Below, one piece after another: positions 35,796 through 46,830 of a DNA stretch of 64,000 bases (position 1 is its first letter; each line of letters opens with the position of its first letter). The stretch is from Tupaia tana (lineage: Eukaryota > Chordata > Mammalia > Scandentia > Tupaiidae). The DNA lies in contig JAKSZU010000016.1 in NCBI GenBank assembly GCA_026018925.1, forward strand, positions 5,562,940-5,626,939, read 5' to 3'. The notes below the pieces were generated by a model that was not told where the DNA came from, ran no database searches, and saw only the letters and a list, made by a program, of their open reading frames with translations. The translations under genes were made by a program, and so were the position numbers.

Positions 35796-35819
35796 AGTAT
35801 TTCTAAGAAAATAAACATT

Positions 35820-36539
35820 TGAGTTTTTGTTTGTTTGGTTTTGCCCTGAGTCTCTGAAACCAGGACATACATTGGGTGGTCCTAACCAACATCTTCTGCA
35901 TTTCTGATTCAAGCGAGGCCTTGTGGATATCTTGATTGGTGACAGTTCGATGAAATGAACAGGGGAAGAAAGGAAAGCACGTTCACTCCCTTACTGTGGT
36001 GTCGGGAAGGCCTTGGATTGCGGTTCTTTACTCAATCTCTACTTCTTTTTTTCAAGATTACAAAATTTGAAGGACATCTCTTCAACAACAAAAACCTGTA
36101 CCTGCATTAGCAATTAACACTAACCCTCTTTTACAATCATTCCATTTTCTCCCCTGCTGTTTCAGGAAAGTCTGAATTAAAAAGCCTGGTGCTGCTCAAG
36201 GGCAATTAATACTACTGAGATGACAGAAGATCTTAGAGCAGCTGACAAAGTGGCCCTGGGAGGGAACTGGGCCCTAGCTCAAAGTCACGGTGGGAAGTGT
36301 GTGTCCCATGTAGCACGAGCTTTATGCGTGGAGAATGAAAAGATTTTCATCACCCAGGATAATGCAATTAAAAAGCACACCACCAGAACCACCCCATGCA
36401 AGCTTGTTCAAAATTGGGCCTCAGACCCAGGGCCCGATTGAAATTTGAAGCTTGAACATCCTGATCTGCAGAGAGGGAGGAAAAGGGGGGTGGGCTGCCT
36501 CCTTGTGCAGACAGGTGCCTGTTGGTGGAATGGAGGGAC
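35820..36539. other. Unique sequence, no gene seen
   Basis: No exon or repeat recognised. Confidence 0.4.
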
Positions 36540-36990
36540 ATTATGTTCGTTGCCCATGGTAAGAAATGATTAGAGGACCTCGGATGGCTGGACAGAGGGA
36601 CGCATGCCTAATGTCAGCAGAGAAGCTAATTAAAAGCAGGGTCTCAGGCACCGTGTTCTCCTTTCCTCTCGGTGTTTCTGCAGTGTGCTGTGCACACACA
36701 ATTTAACATGCATGGACAAAGGAGAGCGAGCGTCTCTAATTGCCCGAAAATGACACAGTGTTTGTTGTCCCGAATGCCGCTTTGCCCAGGTGGAAATTGT
36801 TTTCCTGATTAGCTGCTCACACAGCCTCTGCTGCTGTCCACCCTACGGTTGGGAATTTTTTCTAATCTTATTGAGATGAGCACAATTCAAGCTGTTGATT
36901 GCTGAAACAACAGGAGCAATCATTCTAGACAATTGCTATGACACTGGATTGGCAAGCACCAAGGAGACAGAAAGCCTCCTCACCCTCCCC
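36540..36990. promoter_or_regulatory. Candidate conserved non-coding element
   Basis: Repeat-free block dense in homeodomain-type cores (GCTAATTAAAAGC, CTCTAATTGCC, CTGATTAGCTG) plus ATTGCTATG and ACAATTCAAGCTG words. No open frame and no repeat similarity. This texture is typical of deeply conserved developmental enhancers; conservation itself cannot be tested here. Confidence 0.3.
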
Positions 36991-37446
36991 CCTCTAACCA
37001 GAGCCCCATGAAATGAAACAGCACAAGGGAGGAAGGCCTGGCCAGCTTCCGGTCTTGGATCCTCCTGTTTCCAAGGCATGAGGCACACCCCACAAGGTTT
37101 TCACTTCTTATCCTGAGTCCCCACCCCCACCCCCGTCATTGGTAAGGACACTCCCGTTCCAAGTTGAGCTAACCCGGTTGAGTTCAAACCAGTACACGTT
37201 GGGCTACTTTTGACGGTGAAGGATTCACATTGTTTTGTTCCCATGAAAGCTTCAGTGCAAAGAGACAATTTTCACAGCAGTCCTCTGTTTAATTACAAAT
37301 TCTTGTTGTAGAATATCTGGTGGGAAAGAGTAGAGGAATAACAAAAAGCTGGGGAACACACACAGACGCACGCTCGTACAGGTGTGCGTGCAACAGAGAG
37401 GGTAGCGAGGAGGTTTGGCAGCAATAACAAAGATGGCTGCAGCGTA

Positions 37447-37660
37447 CTGGCTGCGTTCTCTGTGCAGGTCCTGAGCTAAGCCTTCCTATGCGTGCTCCTC
37501 TTAATGTTCACAATAGGCCTGCCTGGGAGGGGTTCCTTCTATGGCGTCTGCTTCATAGATGAGAAAACGGAGGTTTAACACAGTTCAAGACACAGAGCTG
37601 GAAAGTGGGAGGGCCAGAATTCAAATTAGAATGGGACCCAACTTCTTAACCAAAACCCCC
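37447..37660 (-). mobile_element. MIR
   Basis: CTTCATAGATGAGAAAACGG, AGACACAGAGCTGGAAAGTG and AGAATTCAAATTAGAATGGG follow the antisense MIR. Confidence 0.75.
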
Positions 37661-38352
37661 CAAGCAGGGTGTCCAAGGTGCACAAAAAGAACCAAAGTCT
37701 TAATGATGGGCCCATCTCCAGGTGATTAAGCTGTTAACAAATTTTAATTTATTCCCAAACATGGGATCTTTCACCATTTGGCGTTGCAGAGCCTATATAG
37801 GAAACAAGAACTGAGTGTCATGGCACCAGCTTCATTCAAGGGCCAAGGAATAGCGAAGCGAGACACAAAGTTGCAAATTGTCTTCTTGTGCATCTTCTAC
37901 CAGGGAATTTAAGACATATCAAATCTGAGAAGTGAGAGACCAAGCAGGGTAACAGAAGGGAATTTTTCCTGGAAAAGGCAGAGATTTCTTGCACTTCCAA
38001 AACCTACTTCCTTTTCTCTCCTTACAAGGTCATTCTGAGGATTGCCCACTGTCCTAGCATTGGTAGGTGTGTCATCTAGCATGTAAATGACATTATGACG
38101 TCTGGGGTCTTCCAAAGGTCATTGTGGTAGCCAACCTCGTACTCCACCTGTGTAGGCTGGATTTTCTTTGTGGGAGCCCAATCTTCATTGTTGACTTGCA
38201 TTCTATTCTATTGTGTAAAAGAGGGGGTACGGTTAGGGAGGGGCTGGGGCCTGATAAGCCCACGGACTGTATGGCGGGTGCAGACACCTTTGGGGAGGGG
38301 TTAAGGTATGATATGAGTGTGGGCTATATAGAGAGTGACAAAATGAGATTTA
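37661..38352. other. Unique sequence, no gene seen
   Basis: No repeat or exon recognised. Confidence 0.4.
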
Positions 38353-38365
38353 AAAATGGCAATTT

Positions 38366-38550
38366 GGGGGACCGGCAGGAGGTGTGGTGGTTAAAGATGC
38401 TGGATTCCCACATAGCCGACCGCAGTTCAAGTCCCGACCTTATAGCTCGCTTTCTCACTTTCCTTTTCTCTCTCTTTCTGGCCAAACAATAATAATAATA
38501 ACAACAACAACAACCACAAATGGAATTAAATAAATAATTACTTCTTTTTT
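38366..38550 (+). mobile_element. Short, centre-less family A SINE
   Basis: The head GGGGGACCGGCAGGAGGTG to GTTCAAGTCCCGACC is followed at once by CTCGCTTTCTCACTTTCC. The tail is AATAATAATAATAACAAC...GGAATTAAATAAATAATT. TSD AAAAATGGCAATTT and AAAAAGGCAAGTTT. Confidence 0.82.
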
Positions 38551-38569
38551 AAAAAGGCAAGTTTTAGAA

Positions 38570-38822
38570 CAGACCCTTGGTCTGGTGTTTAAAGGAGCTG
38601 GATCCCAGATGGCTGACCACGTGGTTCTAATCCCAGCTCTGGCACCTTGGAAAACAGTCCACATACATGTATGTGTGTGCCCAAATCCTGATAGGATGAA
38701 AAGATGGAGGAAATGGGATCGTGGCATGGCCATGATCCCGGGAGGTGGTGGGGGGAGTTTCTCCCAATCATTCTCTTTTTGTCTTTGTCTGACACGTGCA
38801 CACACCCTCTGACCAAATAATA
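38570..38822 (+). mobile_element. Family A SINE, old
   Basis: Head (AGGAGCTGGATCCCAG, GTGGTTCTAATCCCAGC), centre, CT-rich stretch and GACACGTGCACACACCCTC are in order. Confidence 0.7.
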
Positions 38823-39004
38823 GAGGGCGGGGGAGGGGGAGGACGGCAGCTCCTGCAATTTGTTGTAAATGAGCTGTCTAGGCAGACCAAATCGTGAGTA
38901 CTCCCGAGCAGTAGCCATTCCTACCTATACCTGCTTCCTGCTTAGAACGCTGCAGCGCCACAGAGCCTCTGTTTTGACAGTGATTCACACACACCACAGC
39001 TTCT

Positions 39005-39269
39005 TTTTTTTTTTTGGAGAGGTTTTTGCCATAGGGCACGTGAGTTCGCCAGACAGACAGAGAGAGACAGAGAGACAGAAAGCGAGAAATCACCCCCCAG
39101 GGGGGATGGCCACTCCACAATCCCTTCTCCTCCATTCTCCTCTCAGGATCTTGGGCACGCATGCACACGTGCCCGGCGTGAGTTTAAGCCACCGGGTCTG
39201 GGACGTGAACCGCGGTCGACTACATACATGAGAGTCCAGCGACATAGCCATTACGCTAACTGCTGGTCC
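39005..39269 (-). mobile_element. Family A SINE, young
   Basis: TSD CACACACCACAGCTTCTT (about 38987-39004) and CACACACAGCTTCTT (39271-39285). Perfect hairpin. Confidence 0.92.
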
Positions 39270-39289
39270 CCACACACAGCTTCTTAAGA

Positions 39290-40047
39290 AAGACAGAGAA
39301 TTACAACCTGAAACCTAGAGCATGAGAAGGTGGTTGTATCCATGATTCACAACTCAAAATATGCTTGGGAAGGTGGAGAGGGCAGAGAGGAGATGCAAGA
39401 AGGAGGATTGTGAGAAGTGTTTCTTAAATGTGGATATTCCTTAGGGAATAATTTGCATATCTATAAATGGGAGTTGGTGGAGAAAGAAAAGCCCTTCTAA
39501 AAGCTGAAATCTCTCTTCAGAATGAATAGCTCTACTTGTCTCTGTCTGTTGGCCATTAACATGCACCGTCACATAACACCTCCTTCATTACCTCCTTTAC
39601 TCCTGTCTGTACGATTGTATTCAGCCAATTCTCTCTGCATTGTTTACCTGCCTTCCTGGCTTGATGACAAGCTCTTTCAAAGAAGTAAAATGAAGTTCTG
39701 AAATGACTTTTCAGCCCATAGTCCCTAACAGAGTTCCTCGTCTGTATTTATTGGTTGATAAGATGCTTGTGCTCATTTTTTTTCTCCTTGCTTAAAGTAA
39801 CAAAGGGAATTTAATCTAAGATGTACAAGAAGGGCTCAGAAATGAAGACTAGAAAGTGCTTTTTCTCTACAACCCCAGCTACTTTATTCGTGCATCCACC
39901 TACCTACTGATCCATTATTCAATGCTCTTAGAATGATGCCAACAAGACAGGTACAAAGAATAGATAAATGGCCACATCCTTTAGGATCTCACTGCCTGCA
40001 GGATGGAGCTGCTAACCACACCCTTGCATGCTTGTGTGTCAACTTGC
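39290..40047. other. Unique sequence, no gene seen
   Basis: AT-rich; no exon or repeat recognised. Confidence 0.4.
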
Positions 40048-40385
40048 TGAGCACTTACTGAAAGCTGGGATATATCTGTGAATAGAACAGGTACAGTCTT
40101 AATCTCATAAAGCTTGCATTCTACTGGGTGAGGCAGACATTCACAAAATCACTTGTAAAAAAAAAAAAAGCACACGATTCCATGGGTATATACAATGGGG
40201 TGGGGGTGGGACTAACTTAGATTAGGTCAAGAGTGGTGGTGGTCCGACTTCTCACACAAGGTTCCTTGTAGGATTAGAAGGCTGAAGAGGGATTAGCCAA
40301 AAGAGGAAGAAGAGAATCCCAAGGATCCCAGTTGGGTGGCCTTGAGGAGAAAGAGTTTGCCATAAATAAAGATGTGGAATAAAAC
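40048..40385 (-). mobile_element. L2 fragment
   Basis: GAGCACTTACTGAAAGCTGG, GAATAGAACAGGTAC and AAGCTTGCATTCTACTGGG follow the antisense L2 3' region. Confidence 0.55.
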
Positions 40386-40389
40386 TAGC

Positions 40390-41084
40390 GATTCTACGGT
40401 GTGGTTGGGGCTAGTTCTTGGTGCTGCCAGATGGCTGAGTGAAGCGGGGCAAAGTTAGGCAGGAGGTTGTGGGTATGTGTTTGCTTTTATCTTGGTGTCA
40501 CTGTCTAACATCCAAGCCCTTTGTTATTTGGAAGCCTCTTCTGCTTTGGTAGCCATAGCTATGGACTCCCTGTGTGGAAGATGAAGAAGAGAGCTCCTCT
40601 TATCCTCTAGCACTATGAGGCATTGCCATGAGACCTACATTTGGCCAATCATTCACCTCTCTGGGTTCCTGAATCTGGAGCAAAAAAGGCAAAGTCAAAG
40701 GAAGAATTCGGAATTCCTTCATGGCGGTGGCACCCTGCAGCAGCGAGGGGTGGCAGTAGCACCATCTGAGGCTGTGTCCTAGACAGTCCCTTCCCCCTGA
40801 TCTCGGAGACCCCCATCCTCACTTCCCAAGCCACCTCATTTCTGTGAGCCTGCTGTAGTCTTCCCAAAGCTCCCTCTTTCTGAGATCAGCAGAACTAGTT
40901 CTAGTGGCTCACAACCCCAACCTAGACTGGTGAACACTGATGAGGCCGTTGACTTTAACTTTAGAACATCAGAAGCTGTGAAGGGTTCTACGCAGGGAGT
41001 AAGGAGAATGAATTTAGATTTCAACATCATTAAAAGTCCTTAAATTACTTTCGCATAGCTTATTATTATTTTTTTTCTAGCAAC
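40390..41084. other. Unique sequence, no gene seen
   Basis: No exon or repeat recognised. Confidence 0.4.
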
Positions 41085-41255
41085 TAGAGTGATAAATACT
41101 ATCATCTCTCTTGTTGGCAAAAAGAAAGAGAATGGAATTGGAAGAAGCCAAGTGAGTCTTCCAATGTGAAACAGCTAATTAATGGCAGAATAAGTACCAG
41201 ACTTGAGGTATTCTGATTTCTTATATGCTGTTCCTTCCATTGCCCCACACAATGA
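41085..41255 (-). mobile_element. MIR
   Basis: GTGAAACAGCTAATTAATGG, CAGAATAAGTACCAGAC and the preceding CATCTCTCTTGTTGGC fit an antisense MIR. Confidence 0.6.
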
Positions 41256-41636
41256 GTGGAAAACGTGTAGCATAGGTAGCTCAGAAAGATATTTCATGAT
41301 TTCTATGTCAGAAGCAATAGTAATTGTTTAAGCTGTATACATGAAAGCACCTGCAGGGATTCCTTCAACTTTACAGAGAATACTCAGACCCTCTCCTATC
41401 CAAATTGGTTAGGAGATCCACATGCAAAGGTAGCAGATCCAGCGCACAGTGAGTCTGGAAATACCTCCCACCTGCAGCTAGGACCATGCGCATTCACCAA
41501 TGTGTGCAGCTGCGAGACCTGTGCTCTCGCTGGAGAAAAAGTCCAAGTTTGGAATCACAAGATGCCAAAAGACAGGAGAAAAAGTCCATTATTGAGAAGA
41601 TCAAGCACGGTATGTTGGAACTTGCTAGGAAGTAGC

Positions 41637-41795
41637 AAAGCTTCAGAGTCAAACGTAAGTTGTCACTTCAGACCCCAGTAATATAATACTTTGTGGGACT
41701 TTGGGAAGGACTAACTGAGGTAGCCCATGGGAGGTTCTTAGCACAAAAACCAGCGTAGATCAGATGCTCCGTGAGTGTTCTTTTCCTTACTGTGT
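41637..41795 (+). mobile_element. MIR
   Basis: GGGACTTTGGGAAGGACTAAC (core-like), GGTTCTTAGCACAAAAACC and GATGCTCCGTGAGTG follow the MIR order. Confidence 0.5.
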
Positions 41796-41799
41796 TTTC

Positions 41800-42750
41800 A
41801 GAGAGGTTAGAGGGCAAGTGGGATTTGTCCTCTGGATTGATGAGGTGGGTCAAAGAGGATCGTAGCACAGAAGTCGTGTTTAAGTCCAGATCAGGCCGTG
41901 AGAGGCTGTGCAGAGACTCCAGAGGGGACCCCGGCAGCAGGAGGAGGGTGGCAGCAATCTCATCCTCCCTTTCCCATCCAATTATGTTGCTGTGATTTTC
42001 TTTCTAATAACTTATCAGGAACTTAGATGACCTATTCGACCTTCAGGGGTGTTAGAAGAAAGAAATAGTCATTTGAAATGAAAGACACAGACATTATTCT
42101 GTTTTTATTTCTTTTTAAGTCTTCGATTTTTTTCTAAAAACCAACTGATAAGAAAAGTTGTTTTTAGGGTCCCTCGCCTCCCACCCAGGGAAAGAACCAA
42201 CATAATTTTTTGATGAAGAATAGTTTCTTTTCTATGAAAACAAAATATTTTTCTGAAAGCAAATTTTATTTTCCCAAATATTTGACAAGAGCAAGCTGTA
42301 AAATTCTGAAGGAGTTTAGTCAGCTGTGCAGATTGACTTTTGAAGTGTAAAATAAACCTTTACTTAACAGATGTCAGGACTGTGACTTTGAAAGATAATG
42401 ACAGTTTTTATAGTAGGTTGGTGTTAGAATTTCTGAAGAGAATGAATAAAGTTTTGGTGCCAAGTCTGGAAAGAAATGACAACATGATTATTAACAATTG
42501 TCTGAATTGAGGAAAGCAAAAATAAATGTTTTAATTTGTTTGATTAGACAGCATAAATTATTCCATAAATATCAGTAAAATGCATTTCACAGAAGTCTAG
42601 GCTGTACCTGCAGGTAGAAATTAGAATAACTCAAAGGCCCTGCTTCCCTCCGAAATCATTATGAATGAAGTTGATTTAAAAGGCATTCAAAAGTTTTAGA
42701 AAAGAAGTCAAACAGCTATGGAAGGCTCCTTTTAAAATAAACTTCTCTCT
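41800..42750. other. Unique AT-rich block, possible conserved non-coding DNA
   Basis: 42100-42680 is AT-rich without repeat signature. Words such as ATGATTATTAACAATTGTC, GTTTGATTAGACAGC and AAATTATTCCATAAATATC look like SOX/homeodomain/FOX sites. No exon recognised. Confidence 0.3.
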
Positions 42751-42761
42751 CTTGTTCTCTT

Positions 42762-42995
42762 TAATGCCAGAGAGCAAGTACATGTGCATGACAGAGAGAG
42801 AGAGACAGAAAATACCAGCCAATGGGGCCTGGTCATGCCTCCATTTTTCTTTCATGTCTTCATCCCCTGAGATCCTAGTAGGCAGGTATATGGCCAGTAT
42901 GTTTTTCAAGCTTCCAGGTCTGGGCCTTGAAATGTGATCAGCCACATGAGATGAGCTTCCTCTACACAGTGCTTAAGTGTTGTGCTATAGAACCA
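42762..42995 (-). mobile_element. Family A SINE, old
   Basis: GAGCAAGTACATGTGCATG, the AGAGAG block, CTTCATCCCCTGAGATCC and the head remnant TGTGCTATAGAACCAGCC. Confidence 0.65.
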
Positions 42996-43180
42996 GCCTC
43001 ATGTTGAAATCTTAAGTTCAAATTACTCTTCTAACAGCTATAGCAAATAGAGAAGACTCCACAACACTTACAAATACATTCCAAAGGGACGATGAAGGGT
43101 TAGCAGCCACTGCAATGTCTAGTAGAATTCCAATTATTCTATAAAAAGTTTAGCCAACATCAGATACCCCTGGACCGTAT
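42984..43180 (+). repeat. Duplicated segment, copy 1
   Basis: About 185 bp that recur in direct orientation at 44919-45110. Shared runs include CAAATACATTCCAAAGGG, CACTGCAATGTCTAGTAGAA and CCAGCCTCATGTTGAA. Its left end lies in the head of the adjacent old SINE. Confidence 0.9.
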
Positions 43181-43600
43181 TCCAGTGTCCCCCACTCTCC
43201 CTACTCAATCCAGCCTGCCTACAATCGAGGAACTTTGGGATACAACCAAAGGCCTGTCCCTCTGCAAAGTCTTTTCAGACTCTTCTGTCCTCCAGGGAGG
43301 TCTCTCTTCTCTGAAGGTCTTTACATAATTTCCCCTGCAGTATTTAGTGTCGGTCATTGGTAGTCTTGTTGAGCTGAAATTCCCCCAAAATCTTGAATTC
43401 TACTCTAGGCAACTTGAGTGCACTGTGTGGCGCTTCCCAGAACGATACACAGGGTTGCCAGCTGATATCTCCCCAGATTCAGAGTCCTTTGCCCTGGCGT
43501 ATTAGTTATTTAAAGGACTCAAGAAAGCTCATTTGTTTTCTGTTTGTTCTGTTTCTTTTTGTTGTTGTTTGTTTGTTTTTTAATTCTAAGGATGGTAGCA
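43181..43600. other. Unique sequence, no gene seen
   Basis: Contains a (GTTT)n-like stretch near 43555-43580. No gene recognised. Confidence 0.4.
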
Positions 43601-43860
43601 ATAATCGCTCTAACTCTCTACATGTCTTAAGTAGACCCAGAAAAACTATGTATTGGTTTTTAATACTGAACTAAACTTGCATTCCTGGGATCAACTCCAT
43701 GTGGTCATAGCAGTCATTCATTTTATATATAGTTAAATTCACTTTGCTAATACTTTGTAAGAGATTTTTTTTTTAACATCTATGCTCATGAGGGAAATTT
43801 TTTTCATAAATTTCTTTTCTAACAATTTTTTTATAGGGGTTATTTTAGCCTTTTAAAATG

Positions 43861-43953
43861 AGTTGGAAGGGGAACCCTCTTTCACTTTCTGAAAGACTTT
43901 GTCTGTCTGGCAAGCACACGTGCCTTACAGCAAAAACCTCTCAAAAAAAAAAA
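43861..43953 (+). mobile_element. Family A SINE, 3' fragment
   Basis: CTTTGTCTGTCTGGCAAGC, CTTACAGCAAAAACCTCTC and an A tail; 5'-truncated. Confidence 0.75.
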
Positions 43954-44004
43954 AGAAGTTCAATTTCTCTAATAATACAAGACAATTCACATTTTCAAAT
44001 TCAT

Positions 44005-44233
44005 TTTTTTTCTTTTGGGGAGGGTGGATGTACTTTCCAGAGAGAGACAGTAGAGGAAAAATGAGAACTCACCCCCTACGAGGGGATGGCAACATTGCAA
44101 TCCTTCTCCTCCATTCTTTTCTCAGAATCTTGGGCATGCATGCACTCATGCCTGGCATGATTTTCAAGCCACCGGATCTGGGACTCAAACCGAGTGGTCA
44201 CCCATGTGGGACTAGAGCTCCTTAACCACCACA
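44005..44233 (-). mobile_element. Family A SINE
   Basis: GGGAGGGTGGATGTAC through CCTTCTCCTCCATTC to CCCATGTGGGACTAGAG. Confidence 0.78.
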
Positions 44234-44403
44234 GATTTTCAAATTCTTTTAAAATCAGTTTTGAAAAGTCATGTTTGTCACTAACTTGAACACATCTTCT
44301 GAATTATTTAATTTATTTATAAAATTTTGCCTTAGTTTGCTATTATCCTTACAATGTTGTAGGACCTATAAACAAACAAACAAAAAATAAAAAATCTCTC
44401 TCT

Positions 44404-44643
44404 CTCTCTTTTTTGTATGAGATGGTGGTGGGGAGGGAGGTCAGTGATAAGCATTTTTGACAAGGTCTGGCTGTGTCAGAATCCTGCCCTAACCTCCTTA
44501 CCCAGGATTATAGACACATACAACCATGCCCAATGTGTTCAGGTTGACCCAGGAAATGAATCCAGGCCTTCCATGTGGCTTCCAGATTCCCAAGTGTTGG
44601 CACTACCTCTGTACCACCATGGTTGGACCTTCCTCTTCTTTTA
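44404..44643 (-). mobile_element. Family B SINE (tRNA plus 7SL)
   Basis: Read on the minus strand: tRNA-like head (GGTCCAACCATGGTGGTAC to CCTGGATTCATTTCCTGG), then GGGCATGGTTGTATGTGTCT, ATAATCCTGGGTAAGGAGG and CAGCCAGACCTTGTCAAAAA, the Alu left-arm order. Second independent copy of the chimera, inserted in L1. Confidence 0.75.
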
Positions 44644-44918
44644 ATCCCTCTATTGGCAGTTTCTGTTTCTCTTTATTTCTTTATTAGTTCTGGTAGGAAT
44701 TTTATTAATTCTGTTGACCTTTTGAAGAACCAACATTTGCCTTTGTCAGTATCTCTTACTTCTCTTGAGTCCATTAAGTTGTTTTTTATTATTATTCTTT
44801 CTTTTATTCTACTTACTTTCAGTTAAGTTTTCTCTTCTTTTTTCCCCCTAACTTAGGTAGAAATTTAATTATTAATTTTAAACTTTATTTTTACTTCCTG
44901 GGAAGGCATTTAATTTGG

Positions 44919-45110
44919 CTATAGAGCCAGCCTCATGTTGAATGTTCAGACTATTCCTCTTGTAGCAGTAGCAGATAGAGAAGATTCCACAACACTGACA
45001 AATACATTCCAAAGGGTCAATGAAGGGTTAGCGGCCACTGCAATGTCTAGTAGAATTCAAATTATTCTACAAAAGTTTTAGCCACATCAAATACCCATAG
45101 ACCCTATTCT
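44919..45110 (+). repeat. Duplicated segment, copy 2, inside L1
   Basis: Matches 42984-43180 at roughly 85-90% by eye. L1 runs up to GGCTATA and resumes at about 45115 (GTTGAAAAAAACGTGC). No poly(A) and no clear target duplication. Confidence 0.9.
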
Positions 45111-46201
45111 ATCTTGAGCAAGTCACAGTTGAAAAAAACGTGCATTATAAACTTATTTATAATGTTTTATAAAATGTTAACTAAGTAAGAACGGTTGAAA
45201 GTGTTCAGATCTTCTGTATCTTTAATGACTTTTTAAATATATGACTTAATAATTACTATAAGAAAGTATTAGAACCTCCAACTATAGTTGTGGATTTGTC
45301 CATTTTTATCTTTACTTCTTTCAGGTACTGTTTTATGTATTTTGAAGGTCTATTATTAAGTCTACTATTAAAGGCATGTAGAAATATTACAATTCTGATA
45401 AATTATTTTTTAATGACTATGAGCTAATCACTTTTTATCTTTACTATTCTTTCTAAAGCCAACTTTGTCTCACATAAATAAAATCAAGCCTGTTTTTATT
45501 TTCCATATAGTTTTTATGATCTATTGTTTCTGACCTTTTAGTTTCAACCTTATCTGTAGATTTTCATGTAAGGTATATCTCACATAGTAGTATACAGTTG
45601 GGTCTTGCATTTTTAAAATTCATTTTCAACATTTTTATTTGACCATTTAGATTATTTGCATTTCTATAATTACGATGATGAGATTTTATTTGTTTTTTTT
45701 GTGTGTGTGATTACTGTGAGAGCAATATATCCCAAACTTATCAAAGTTCATTTGAAACTGTATTATATCACTTTATACTTAGTTCATGCTACTTACAACT
45801 TTCTAATTCACACTTCACATCTCGTTTTTCACATTTCACAGTTTGCAAATAATACACATACACTCAGATGATACACTTGCAATGATATTCCATCTGATTC
45901 CTAACCTTCGTGCTGATGTTTTTGCATTTCACTTCGATATTCTGAATAAATTCTATTTTACAATATCATTATTTTTATTTCAAACCGACAGCTGTCATTT
46001 AGTATTTTAGACATCGACTATTATTTATTTATCTACTGTTTTTTAGTGGTCTTCATTCTTTTTTATAGACACAAATTTTGAAGTGGTATCATTTCCCTTC
46101 AGCCCTAGGAATATCCATTACAATGTTTTTTAATAATTCAGAATTGCTGGAATAACTCTTTTAGCTTTCATTTATCTGAAATTGTCTTTGTTTCAGACTC
46201 A

Positions 46202-46211
46202 CTTTCATAAC

Positions 46212-46256
<45 letters not shown>
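46202..46256. repeat. (TA)n(TG)n microsatellite
   Basis: ATATATATATG followed by more than 20 TG units. Confidence 0.95.
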
Positions 46257-46314
46257 TGTATTATGTATATTTGAATTTTTGCATGGAAAAAATGTGTCAT
46301 GACTTTTCTGACAA

Positions 46315-46543
46315 CCCAATGTATCGGGCAAGTGCACTCACCAGAAGAAGACAGACAGAGAGACAGAGAGAAAGTGACTTCTTAGGGAGGTGGAGCCACC
46401 ACAATCCCTTCTCTCTTCTCCTCTCTAGATTTTGGGCACTCACAGGCATGCGTGTTTTTCAAGCTGCAGGGTCTGGGACTCAAACCACACAGTTGGCCAT
46501 GTGGGATCCAGCTGCCTTAACCACCATGCCCCTGCTGACCCTG
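46315..46543 (-). mobile_element. Family A SINE, old
   Basis: GGGCAAGTGCACTCACCAG to CACCATGCCCCTGCTGACC; provided the insertion site of the young copy at 46555. Confidence 0.75.
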
Positions 46544-46548
46544 AACTC

Positions 46549-46554
<6 letters not shown>

Positions 46555-46579
<25 letters not shown>

Positions 46580-46830
46580 GGAGAGGTTTTTGCTATAGGG
46601 CGCGTGCGCTCGCCAGACAGACAGAGAGAGACAGAGAGACAGAAAGCAGGAAATCACCCCCCAGGGGGGATGGCCACGCCGCAATCCCTTCTCCTCCATT
46701 CTCCTCTCGGGATCTTGGGCACGCACGCACACGCGCCCGGCGTGAGTTTAAGCCACCGGGTCCGGGACTCGAACCGCGGTCGACTACGTGGGAGTCCAGC
46801 GACATAGCCATTACACTAACTGCTGGTCCC
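46555..46830 (-). mobile_element. Family A tRNA-derived SINE, reference young copy
   Basis: Best-preserved copy of the dominant repeat. Read on the minus strand it has, in order: (1) a tRNA-like head with an RNA polymerase III A box (TTAGTGTAATGG; most other young copies read TTAGCGTAATGG) and a perfect B box (GGTTCGAGTCC); (2) a central module of about 95 bp, GC-rich at the start (CCGGGCGCGTGTGCG), then GAGGAGAATGGAGGAGAAGG, then a CCCCCC-T-GGGGGG palindrome; (3) a CT-rich stretch (CTGTCTCTCTGTC); (4) GCGAGCACACGCGCCCTATAGC, AAAACCTCTCC and a long A tail. The target-site duplication (TSD) GACCCTGAACTCACTTTT is perfect over 18 bp (46537-46554 and 46831-46848), which shows L1-style retroposition and low age. 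It sits next to an older family A copy inside an L1. The element encodes no protein and would depend on L1 machinery. Which tRNA it derives from is not resolved. Confidence 0.93.
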
